Below are positions 54,122 through 64,000 of a stretch of 64,000 nucleotides of DNA, in pieces. The stretch's first letter is position 1, and each line of letters opens with the position of its first letter. Under the pieces are notes generated by a model that saw nothing but the letters and a program-made list of their open reading frames with translations, was not told the DNA's origin and did no database searches. The stretch is from Hyperoplus lanceolatus. Taxonomy: Eukaryota; Chordata; Actinopteri; Uranoscopiformes; Ammodytidae. The position numbers were made by a program, and so were the translations under genes. The stretch lies in the NCBI GenBank assembly GCA_026929865.2, contig CM049397.1:31754698-31818697 (forward strand). The letters run 5' to 3'.

Positions 54122-54695
54122 TAGTCTGACATTCCCAGACACTAGGCGCTGGCAAATTAAATTTGCTGCGCCTGTTGGTCTGGCCACGTTCCGTTGAAGC
54201 TTTATCAAGAAGACCAGAAATCTGGGTCTCACGTTTCAATTGGTTCTATCTAATATGGGCGCACCAGAGCCCTTTATATGGTACTCTGGGGAGGACGTAA
54301 CCGGATGACGACAGTGACGTGCATGCGACGTCGAAGCTGTGATAGTAAACATCAAAGATGGCTGCGGATATGCTGTGGAGTTTGAGACTGCTTTGACCTC
54401 GACCCTTAACGATTTGGAAGACGGCACTCAAATCTTTCATTAGCAAGTAAGTGGAATGTTCTGTTTTGCCGACCGACAACGGCAAATGTTTAATTTAACA
54501 GTTTAACAGCTGTTCGCTAAACGAATGGGGCTTACGTCACCTTGTGCATCGCTCTGATTGGTTGTAGTGCTATCCAACTGCGTGCAGTGGCATTTGAAAT
54601 GCACGAGTAGGAGCCGCCCCTTGAGTTGGAAATTACTATTGATCGTGGCCAGACCCTCTATCGTTCAAGATATCAGGGTATGGATTTCCAGGCTA
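54122..54695. mobile_element. 574-bp non-autonomous DNA transposon with 9-bp target duplication
   Basis: GCACAAAAT is repeated exactly at 54113-54121 and 54696-54704. Between the copies the ends TAGTCTGACATTCC and the complement of TAGCCTGGAAATCC are imperfect inverted repeats. A second inverted pair, GGTCTGGCCACG, lies deeper at about 54178-54189 and as its complement at about 54645-54656. A 9-bp duplication suits Mutator-like or Merlin-like elements better than hAT (8 bp). No transposase is present. Confidence 0.8.
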
Positions 54696-54704
54696 GCACA
54701 AAAT

Positions 54705-55108
54705 AAAAAATACAATCAATACAACTGTTTAAAAAACTATATTTCCAAAAAAAACTCTCTATACAGTCCTGCAGATTTACATTTCCCATTCATCTTCCTC
54801 ATGGACTGGGCTAGAGTCAATAAAGTGATTTTTTCATCAGCCACGTACACACGCACAATCCTTGATGATGAAACTCTCCAGTAATCACATTTAGCAATCC
54901 AGGTATCCATAAAGAAACATATACTGTGGCTGATTATTTTAAATGAGGAGAGAAGAGGTAGATCTAACAAGATGTCTCAGGCACAAGTCAGTGTTTTTCG
55001 CAGGTAAATCACAAAACAAAACAAAACTTTGCAATCATATTTGCACTAACAGCTGCAGTGCTTGGTCTCGTTTGGTGATTGCATCAAGGTCTGCTGGTCT
55101 TAATCCAA
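54705..55108. other. intergenic spacer, nothing recognised
   Basis: AT-rich with short chance frames; it ends at the target duplication of the large hAT. Confidence 0.5.
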
Positions 55109-57574
55109 ACCCCAAGTAGACCCGGCGCCAAGGGCGGGCCAGACCGGGCCGGGCCCGCCCATTTGATGTCTTTGCCCTTGTAAAAATAAAATGTATTTTA
55201 CTTTTTTATTTTATTTTTTAAGCTAAGATATATATGATGTCAGATACTATTTCAAATCTCAAAAAATAATTGTTAAACTAAATAAAAAATGTGTAGAAAA
55301 TAGAGACTATGTGATTGACATATGTGTAAACCTATCACTATTCAGAATGCGTCACGAACGACAGCGTTAAGCGGCAAATTCTAATTAGTAGCCTAGCCTG
55401 CTCTGGTTTTTTTGAAAATGGATATCAGACACTGGTTAAAAACTAATGGGACTACTTATCCGGAAAAAAAACCCTGCAGTTACAGTAAGTAAAGTTAGCT
55501 TAAACCCTGACCGGGCTGAGCCTCTTGCTGGAGCTGGATTTGAGTTCCCACCGCTAGCTGTAACAACGCAGCCGCCACTAGCCCTCTCCTCCGAGACCTT
55601 GCCTTTTACCTCTGACTCCGACCTGCCAGAAGTAACAACACCCTCCGCCTGCTCCTCGCCTCCACCAGCATCCAGCTCTTCGTTACCTGTACCATCGCCG
55701 CTGTCACCACACCTGCTACTACGAGCAGCCTCCACCTCAACCTCCGCCCCCGCAATCTCCACCTCAATCTCCGCCTCCAACTCGCCTCCATCACAGGGAT
55801 CCGACTCAACAGCCGGTACTGCTGCTGCAATAGGGCCAGCTACACACACTCTAAGAGCATCAGCCCCGGACGATCTTGGCACGAGTAAACCCAACCAGGT
55901 GAAACTGGATACGTTTCCAGCCAGATTGTCTTCTGGGAAGAAGCGCAATTTTTCCAGTGCGTGGTATCACAACAAACCATGGCTAGAGTATTCAGTGAAA
56001 GCGGATGCAGCCTTTTGTTTCCCATGCAGAAAATTTAGTACGTCATGTGATGCAGCTTTCACCGTTAAAGGTTTTTGTGACTGGAAACACGCTTTAGAGA
56101 CTGATAAAGGACTGCTCAGGCATGCCGCCTCAAAAGAACACATCTCATGCGAGACTTTGTGGAGGGAGAGACAGATGCGAGAAGCAAGAGGTCTGGATAT
56201 AAATACGCTGGTGCACACTGATCAGCTTGCTCGGAACCAATACTACGTGTCTAATATTGTCAACATGATAGCATTTTTAGCTGTCAACCAACTCCCTTTC
56301 AGAGGGGACCACGATTCAGTCGAAAGCATGTCAGAGTCTGGCAGTGGGCTGTTCCTGTCACTGTTTCTGTATACCTTGCAGAAAGACGCAGAGTTGAAAA
56401 TAATGGAAACTATTCCCCGCACGGCCACCTACACCTCTCATGACATACAGAACGAAATAATAGAATTGATGAGCACCTTAGTGACGGGGCATATTGTTGA
56501 AGAGGTGGGGGATGAGTTTTATTTGATCAAAGTTGATGGAACAAGGGATCCAACCGGCCGGGAAAATATCTCAATTGTTCTTCGGTTTATTGACGCACAC
56601 ACCAATGAAATAAGAGAGCGGCTTTTGACAATAGCCACAGCAGAGGAGGGGGATGCTAAGACTCTGACACAGACCGTTATTTCCGAACTCACTAAGGCTG
56701 GATTGAACACCGACAAAATACTTAGCCAAGTGTACGACGGGGCCTCCGTGATGTCGGGAAAACATGGTGGAGTACAGAAACTCCTTCAAGAGGAACTGAA
56801 GAGAGAAATCCCCTATGTCCACTGCTTCAATCATCAACTCTATTTGGTAGTGGTGCAGGCAATGTTCGCAGAGCAGCCTGTCATAGATTCAGTGTGTGTA
56901 ACCTGTTGTACAAGTTCATAAGAAGACTCACAGTCGCTGTTCATTTTAAAGGGGAGATGCTAAAACGTCTGCTTGACCAACGCTGGACGGGTCATTTGGC
57001 CACAGTACAGGTGATAATCAAAGCACATGAAAACATTTCCCAGCTGCTAACAGAACTCGACACACGCTTGTTCCCAGCCGATGTGAGAGTGGAATCAGTA
57101 GGACAGCTGCGCGGAATTTCCAAACCCAGTTTCAGATTTATTGCGGTTCTGATGAGCAAGATTCTGACCCTGTTTGAAGCACCAAATAGACTGCTCCAGT
57201 CAAAAGATATGGATCTTCACACAGCTGTCCAACTGGTGAACGCCGCTACAAAGTGTATCGAGGGCCTCCGCACCGAAACCGAGTTCAGTACATTATGGGA
57301 TCAGTGTGCAGAGCCAGAGGATAACCCACAAAGCAAGAGGAGACGCACAGAAACCAACACACGTCTACAAGATTTCGTTGTTGAGCAGTCTGTGGGTGCA
57401 CAAATTGACCAGGAAAACACAGCAAAACAACAGAGACTCAGACTGTATTATGGATGTATAGACGCAGTGTGCGGAGAGACGGCACGGCGCTTTGGAGAGC
57501 GCAACAGCACGCTGATAGAATCACTGGCTTCACTTGACCCAGAGAGTGACACTTTTTTGGACGCAGAAAAAGTG

Positions 57575-58837
57575 AGAGGCACCTATTTGCAGACCCATGG
57601 GGAAAGTGGAGCTCCACCGGAAGCCACGCCCCGAACTCATTTCATTGGTCAGAATTGTAACCTACTCTTCTTTTTGTTTGACTGCCGGAGTTCACCTAGC
57701 GGTGAATAATAATACACAGTTTCCACCGGTTATGGTGCTAGTACACAGTAAAATACGTCAGTTTGTTAAGGGTCCCACATGGCCAGGACGGTGGTAAAAT
57801 GTAGATGTTAAGGTAGAAGATGAATGAAGCAACGAAGCTTTGGGTACATCTTCCGAAATCCGTCTCTTTAATTCACAATTATCACAAGTAGGTCAATCAC
57901 ATACAAATATCAACTCTTATAAATGAAACACAAAAAGTTGAACTTATATCTTAGAAGTCCTGGAAACAAATGCTTGTCTTTTCCTCTTAAACAAAGCTGT
58001 AAATAGCCTTTACGTAGTGTCAGTTGGAGCCTTGTTGCAGCAGTGCAGGCTAATGCTAACTGTGTTCGGATTAATAAACCTATTGTATTGTAGCCTATCT
58101 CATTCTGCGGCTGCACGCGATCGTTACTGTTCACTTGCGTGATCACAAAGTCACAGACGAGCCTCGTTAAATAGCCTAATATGAACATAGGCTATTTATG
58201 TCTGGTTGAAATGTAATTCTGCGGCTGCACACGATTGTTACGTTCATTTGCGTGATCACAAAGTCACAGACGAGCATCGATCGTTCAATAGCCTAATATG
58301 AATATAGAAATTATATAATAATTAAAACTGTGATCACTAGAGGACAAAGGATCTGGTAATAAATCAATCAGGATCTAGAATGGGAACTGTCACCTTATGT
58401 GTCAGACGTTATGCCTTTCACCCCGCTTTTTAAAATGAGCTGTTTATTTTAATGTGTTGGCACTTTTTGTGTTTCATTTATAAGACTTTATATTTGTATG
58501 TGATTGACCTAGTGTGATAATTGTGAATTAAAGAGACGGATTTTAGAAGATGTACACAAAGCTTCGTTGCTTCATTCATCTTCTACCTCAACATCTACAT
58601 TTTACCACCGTCCTGGCCACTTGGGACCCTTAACAAACTGACGTATTTTACTGTGTACTAGCACCATAACCGGTGGAAACTGTGTATTATTATTCACCGC
58701 TAGGTGAACTCCGGCAGTAAAACAAAAAGAAGACAACAAATTCAGAGTAGGTTACAATTCTGACCAATGAAATGAGTTCGGGGCGTGGCTTCCGTTTTCA
58801 ATGGTTTCCCCCATGGGTCTGCAAATAGGTACTCTTG
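57575..58837. mobile_element. foldback, Mutator-like non-autonomous element inserted in the hAT gene
   Basis: Two arms of about 365-375 bp (57575-57938 and 58463-58837) are inverted copies of each other. The ends contain ACCTATTTGCAGACCCATGG. GAAAAAGTG occurs on both sides (57566-57574 and 58838-58846), a 9-10-bp target duplication. Long inverted arms plus a 9-11-bp duplication are typical of Mutator-like elements. Removing the insert and one duplication rejoins the transposase frame (AEKV to RPLLDL). The centre has no coding capacity and contains a 114-bp tandem duplication. Confidence 0.88.
58103..58307. repeat. 114-bp tandem duplication in the centre of the foldback element
   Basis: Two copies start at 58103 and 58217. 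They share TTCTGCGGCTGCAC, TGCGTGATCACAAAGTCACA, GACGAGC and ATAGCCTAATATGAA, with small indels. Confidence 0.9.
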
Positions 58838-61052
58838 GAAAAAGTGAGGCCCCTCTTAGATTTGACCGGCACAAAACTTATCGATGCAGAGTTTGTGATA
58901 ACTCGACACAAATGGAAGGCTCGCACCCAAATGGAAGGCTCCACGCGTGCAGAGGATGAAAACTGGAATGTGAAAACACTTTTCACCACATTCCACAAGA
59001 CCCTGGAAGCAATGCCCAGTGTCATGGTGGCATTTAAGTCTGCTTTAACATTCGGAACCTCCACTGCCACATGCGAAAACTCATTTTCCTCTTTGAAGAA
59101 CATCTTCAGTGATCACAGGCGGAGTATGCTGCATCCACGGAAGGCCCACCTCATCCAGCTCAGTTTTGAGAAGGACTTGACTAGAAAATGCAGGGAGCAG
59201 TGGAAGGACCGTTTGCTAAGGAGGTTCCATTCCACAGGGAAAAGGCGTCTCCAGCTTTACTAGCATCAATCGGTGAGTTAACTATTTTCATTATGATTAC
59301 ATGTCACGCTGTTCAGTCAGTGTTGCAGAGAATGGGGTTGTTGCAGGAGGAGAGCCCTATTGTGGGAGCAGATAGGCAAACACTGTTGATTCGCTTTATT
59401 TTTTTATCTCATTTCATGCGCATCAGCCTACTAGGCTACTTGCTCCGTGTGTGTTTGCAGGAGCCGTGATAACTCCTCATTCAAACAGAGGATGGTGGAA
59501 AGTATTCTCTGTTTCATAAGACTACTCATATTAAAATGTAACGATTTTAAAAAGAGAACAGCAGTGTTTCCCGCAGGATTTTTTTCAGCAGCGGTGCTGT
59601 GGTCACCGAACTTTCTAGGGGGGTCCGGGGGCACGCCCCCCCCCGGCCGAATTTTTTTTGTACCCTGTACATTGGAATCCATGAATCTTGTGCACTTTCA
59701 GAGGAGAATATGCACTTAAATCCTATTCACACAGTCCTGTGTATTACTGTAGATAGGATTATTGGTGTTGTAACTTTGCCTTTTGTGTCTTCATTTACAG
59801 ATTTTGACATTTTTGTATAGAAATTAATATTTAAACAAAAAATGCCACAAGGCAAAAATAATTTGCACAATTTATTTACAGATTTTTGCCTAATGCTTAA
59901 ACACTAATAGTGGTTGCTATGCCCAAAGCATTACAACCTCTGACTTTTGTAACCATGCCCTAAACAAAAGCACCAACCCTACAAACACAATAAGTGCTTT
60001 GCACTGTGTTTGAAATTCTCCAACACACTTCTTTCAAAACACTACACACTGTTTTTTTTTACATAAGACACATTGTTAAAAAATTAAATCTCCTGCAATC
60101 ATGGACAAAACACCTCTCAGGATCTACCACTGCACCCTCTCTCTCTTGTTCTCCTTGCTTCTCTGTCACTTCTCTTTCCTCCCTTACTTGGTCTACCTGT
60201 ATTTTCTGTAATAAACTTGAGCACTTAAACAACAAGTAAGAAATGCTAGAAATCTTATTTGTTTCCTTCAAATGACCCTATATACATGTATTTGTAATGT
60301 TCAAATAATATCACCTATATTATACATTCAAATCCAAAAGAAAATTCTCATTAGCTTGAAAGTTTGCTTCCCTAATTTGCTTTACTAACCTCAGCTCCTC
60401 CATTGTCCAAGTCTGCCTTTCTTTTTCACCCAGCTTTTTAGACTCATCTGCAAATGTAATATATATATTATTTAACTATGTATATATACATTGTGCATCC
60501 CTTAAGAGCTTGTACCAGCCTTTTAACCTCTGAGCCCTAAGCCATTTTTGAGATGTTTTGGTTCGCCTGGATTTATTCTCTTATCAAGATTGCATTCATC
60601 ACCCCTATAATGCATAGCTGTCAAGCTATCATTTATTTGGGTCACAACCTGGACTATCAGAATATGTGTGCCGCAGTGATGTCGTTTGAATGTAGGAAAT
60701 TATCAATTAGACAGTAAAAAAGCTAAAAATATCTCACAATTATTTATTGATATGACATAAAAAGGCAAATTGATTGAGCTTGTTATTGCTTAAACACTTC
60801 TTCTTTGTCTTGGGAGTCAATAAATGATGCGAAAATTATAAAATAAATATAAGTTATACATAATAGAAACTATTCATGCTCTTTTAAAAAGTCCATAGGC
60901 TTTTTCCCTTTCCCTGCATTCATGCTAATGCCCACATGCAGGCGATTAGCATAAATCCCTAACTAAAATACGCGATGAAAACAGATTTTATATGGCAATA
61001 AAGAACAACATCGGATCTAACAGTATGGATTAATTTTTCAAAGTTCCCGAAA

Positions 61053-61054
<2 letters not shown>

Positions 61055-61116
<62 letters not shown>
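61055..61116. repeat. (AC)n microsatellite
   Basis: Perfect AC run, about 31 units, inside the nested hAT-like element. Confidence 0.95.
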
Positions 61117-61122
<6 letters not shown>

Positions 61123-61496
61123 GTCTACTAGAGGAAAAACGGCACGGTTGCGGTTTATAGCCTAGATAAAATAAAATAAAATTACGATAGGGCTGAGGGT
61201 TTTTAACACTGGTGGTCATGTAGCGACACATTTTAGCAACTTACTCTCTCTCTCTCTCTTTCCTTCTTTCTTCGCTCTTCCGCTTCACTCGCTGCTAGAA
61301 TCAATGTAACTTTGCAACCGTGTAGGCTACTACTGCCAACAACTGCCACACTCGCTGTTCTTTGATGTCGGCTACGTGATTATGTGCCGCATGCTGCGCA
61401 ATTTACGTTACGCCCATTTTCTAAAAGGAGCTACGTACCAAAAATAAATAAATAAATAGAAAATGCGGAGGAGAAGGATTTTTATAGCAGCGGCGC

Positions 61497-61539
61497 ACGT
61501 TCATTCAGCGGTGGCGCTGCGCCGCTGCTGAATGAACGT
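61497..61539. repeat. subterminal hairpin of the nested hAT-like element
   Basis: ACGTTCATTCAGCGG pairs with CCGCTGCTGAATGAACGT, leaving a 3-nt bulge and a short GC-rich loop, 13 bp from the element end. Confidence 0.85.
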
Positions 61540-62254
61540 GGGGGGAACACTGAACAGTATGTCTAAACAGTTAACCAGTGTTTAACATAGGCAGTGGACA
61601 AGATGACGATCAGCTTTTTTTCTCCCCTGCTCACAGCATTCTCTCGCAAAATAAAATCTAATAAAATCAAAAAAAAATCTCCCAGCTCATAAAAAATAAT
61701 TTTTGCCTCGTCAACTTATTTTTTTTATTTGTTTCCTTTACAGGACCACTTTCAGAACTGAACGGGGTTTCCCTGCCTCCTTTTTCCTCTCCACACAAAG
61801 CGTTCTCTCTCCCATTGCACACACGCATGCCCAGGCCGCTCCCGAGAGCACAGACAGTGAACCGATAAAAAAATAAAATAAACACAACTTGTTATGGTAA
61901 TTGTTTTGGTTTTTGTCGCTCATTTCCTACAAATTCTGGTGAAAAGAGACAAAGTCTGTTCACATGCGACAAAGTTTTTGCCGAGCACATGATTCAATGT
62001 TGCGAATGCTTTGTATGTTTGTTTATTTGCGCACACAATGCAAATGTGATTTGTATTTGGCTGTTTGTGTGTGTTAATGTGTATTATTTGCCAGCTGCGT
62101 GCGTCAATGCTGTTGGCCATGCATGCTGCTGTGGACTGTCGCAATTGAGTTTTTTGTAGGCTACACCTGTCTGTCATAATATTGATGCGGGCCCTCCCAC
62201 AAAATCGACGTGTCCCCTGTATATATTTGCTCTGGCGCTGGGTCTGACCCCAAG

Positions 62255-63468
62255 CTTAATTTCCCAATGCCTATGAGGTCATGTCTGCAGTAGAGAATAC
62301 CTGTTTCAGCAATAAAGTCAAAAAAGGTAACATTTAAACAAAAAATGCAATAACCACCGCTGCATTTGGATGCACTGCCGGAGAGGCGAATTAACAAGTC
62401 GGAATCGGAAACCACGCAATATTTCATAAACTTCCTGTATGCCTCAGGAAGTCGGAGAAATTAGATAACATGAAATACTCATGCCATAAAAAGACTCAGA
62501 GGAAGCTTTTGTAACAAAGATGTAATGGGCTTTAGCCGTGAATAAATAATCCCTGTTCTGCAGCGAGCAGTCCATTTAATTGCATTACTTATCAACTTGT
62601 CAGAGAAATCCATAGCTGGACGGCTGAGAATTCCCCACAACAAACACAGACTCTTCTGGACCCGTTTCATAACAGCTGCGTTTGTTTGATCATCATAATT
62701 CTTGTTTATCTTATTTGAAATGACTCATCCATGTAGGAAAGAACATGTGGATGAGAGATAAAGGGAGAGAGAGAGACAGACGAGTGACAGCACAGAGGGA
62801 GTAAAATGCATTCCCGGTAAACAGAGAGGCAGGCGGAACCATGGAGAAAGACAACCACCTCCGGGCTATGCTTTTCCAGTCACTCCTGTTGGCATTCATA
62901 GTCTGCCCTGTTTGCTACTGTCTTTATAAAAAGCTAAATCAATATGTCCCCAGTTCTCACCCCAGGGCTGAAAAGACAATCAGCTGATTCACTTACTATA
63001 CAGCTTTATCAGGAAGGGCAACGCTCAGTGCAGGATGGATGGGATACTTTTCAGTTTGGAGATACGAAAATATATATATTGTCTTATTGTAAATCATCAC
63101 TTTTAAAATGCTGTCACGTTCACTGAAGTCATGCAGCTGAATACAACCACTTATCAGGATTTATTGGAGGGTTGTTTGATTTAAATTTGATCTGACACAT
63201 TTAATTGTATTACATGACATTAGCACACAGCACTTTCTGGCCTTTCCCTACCCATGAATATATACAGCATAGATCTGCACAAAACTGCAGCTTTAGTCTA
63301 TGTACTTAAAACCGGTTTCAGTTTTTTGCACCATCATGCTGGTACACTGCTTTGAAAAAAGAAAACCCTACACCCCAGTAAGAAACTCTACATGGCCATC
63401 ACAGTGGTGCATAGGCTTGGCAACAAATAGGACCTGAAATCAAAGACAGCAGTGGGAGGTTGGCGTGA
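62255..63468. other. intergenic DNA, possible conserved element at 62470-62700
   Basis: No gene. The interval 62470-62700 is repeat-free and contains several homeodomain-like cores (ATTTAATTGCATTAC, GATCATCATAATTC). It is only a candidate for comparative analysis. Confidence 0.35.
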
Positions 63469-63537
63469 GTGTGTGTGTGCGCACGCGTGCATGCGTGCGT
63501 GCGTGTGTGCGTGTGTGTGTCTGTGTGTGTGTGTGTG
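63469..63537. repeat. GT-rich alternating purine-pyrimidine tract
   Basis: Mixed GT, GC and AC steps alternate purine and pyrimidine without a break from 63469 to 63520, then continue as (TG)n after one CT step. Frames through it are artefacts. Confidence 0.93.
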
Positions 63538-64000
63538 TTTCTGCATCTGTGCTGTTCCCGACATCTTTCCAGGATGACATCTGACAGCACAAGGTAAATG
63601 TAGCTCCCTGACGGGAACAACAGCCTTGTCTCCAGGACAGCCAATAGCAGCGAAACAAAGCAAAACAGAAACCAGCAGACAAACAGGATGTGATGGCTTC
63701 AGCTTCACTCTGCCAGTCTTTGCTCCCCCACAAATACCCTGCTGACTTCCACACCTTCCGTCCCCAATAATAAAACAAGTTCCCCTTCTCAGTACCCTGG
63801 CGGAATCTAGGATTTATGTTTTGTTACGTGTCTATAAAATAGACCCTTACACAGGTGCTCCACATTTAAAGCACTCTGAGGGGCAGACCGAGAGTCCATT
63901 TTGTGCCACTTCTGTGCACTGAGGGATAGAGGAAAAAAAGCAAAGAGGAAGATGACGATGACTTGACTGAACCAACTGTAATTGATGGGCTCCTTGGCCT
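63538..64000. other. intergenic DNA, nothing recognised
   Basis: No repeat or protein-like frame supported. Confidence 0.45.

Larger units (their letters stand above)
55446..59263 (+). pseudogene. hAT-family transposase (zinc finger MYM-type 1-like), broken by frameshift and insertion
   Basis: The gene would cut and paste its own element through an RNase H-like fold. ORF1 (55446-56921) starts with about 150 Ser/Pro-rich residues. A TTF-type zinc finger follows (WLEYS, CFPC at 191-194, H226 and H232). Then come the first catalytic Asp in KVDGTRDPTG (D364), the second in YDGASVMSG (D431) and the hAT CxxH (C460, H463). A frameshift near 56900 moves to 56894-57595 (LKRLLDQRWTGHLATV, a conserved hAT block). 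The insertion at 57575-58837 then splits it, and 58835-59263 gives PLLDLTGTKL, CENSFSSLKNIF and HLIQLSFEKDL, the C-terminal dimerisation region. An upstream ATG at 55419 (MDIRHWLKTNG), in another frame before an A8 run, is likely the original start. It is inactive as it stands. Confidence 0.9.
59562..61552. mobile_element. non-autonomous hAT-like element with CAGTGTTTCCC end
   Basis: The left end CAGTGTTTCCCGCAG and the complement of the right end, CAGTGTTCCCCCCAC, are inverted repeats of hAT type. GAACAG lies at both borders, a degraded or shortened duplication, so the assignment rests mainly on the ends. The left subterminus has a G-rich then C-rich block (about 59617-59646). The right has a hairpin at 61497-61539 with ACGTTCATTCAGC arms. 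It has no transposase and includes the CA run at 61055-61116. Confidence 0.72.
55117..62246 (+). mobile_element. 7.1-kb hAT transposon (ZMYM1-like transposase) with two nested elements
   Basis: The exact 8-bp duplication ACCCCAAG flanks it at 55109-55116 and 62247-62254. The inverted ends are TAGACCCGGCGCCAAGGGC and the complement of CAGACCCAGCGCCAGAGC. GC-rich palindromic sequence follows the left end (GGGCGGGCC, GGGCCCGCCC). It carries a hAT transposase gene (55446-59263) broken by a foldback element (57575-58837), and a non-autonomous hAT (59562-61552) in its 3' flank. Subtracting these gives about 3.9 kb, a normal size for an autonomous element of this family. The first base of the left end is T where C would match the right end. 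Confidence 0.93.

Noticed and set aside
55436..55948. 170-codon minus-strand ORF
   Set aside because: It is the antisense shadow of the Ser/Pro-rich N-terminal part of the hAT transposase.

Overview
This is a stretch of vertebrate nuclear DNA, almost certainly from a ray-finned (teleost) fish. It has long gene-poor introns, many CA/GT microsatellites, tRNA-derived SINEs with fish-type bodies, L2/Maui-like and Rex1/CR1-like LINE remnants, and several cut-and-paste DNA transposons whose target-site duplications can still be read. There are no bacterial-type genes, no CRISPR arrays and no free-standing tRNA or rRNA genes. All family names rest on recognition by eye; no database search was possible.

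Host gene (minus strand). Two short segments look like real exons of one gene read right to left. A candidate first coding exon lies at 37519-37715, with a good start context, a GTGAGT donor and a TATA-like box about 205 bp upstream. A second exon lies at 2146-2286, with a strong polypyrimidine tract plus AG acceptor and a GTGAGC donor. Both intron boundaries are phase 2, so the exons join in frame. If they belong together, 2287-37518 is a 35-kb first intron, 37.7-38.5 kb is the promoter area, and the region to the right is upstream intergenic DNA. I do not recognise the protein.

Intron region (about 2.3-37.5 kb). This is mostly unannotatable non-coding DNA. It holds microsatellites, three tRNA-derived SINE copies of two kinds, a SINE split by a LINE tail, an L2 LINE relic (33.1-34.0 kb), and a TTAA-flanked DNA transposon (16.5-17.7 kb) that carries a nested SINE.

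Upstream region (about 45-62 kb). This is a dense graveyard of nested transposons. A non-autonomous hAT with target duplication ctggtata holds a TTAA-type MITE. Next come an antisense Rex1-like relic and a TA-flanked transposon containing a broken LINE. An antisense LINE with ORF1 but no ORF2 follows, then the inverted second copy of the TTAA element, and a 574-bp element with a 9-bp duplication. Last is a 7.1-kb hAT (target duplication accccaag) encoding a ZMYM1-like transposase. That hAT is broken by a foldback, MULE-like element and by a second, non-autonomous hAT. The nesting gives a clear relative order of insertions. The two TTAA copies face each other on either side of the candidate promoter and first exon.
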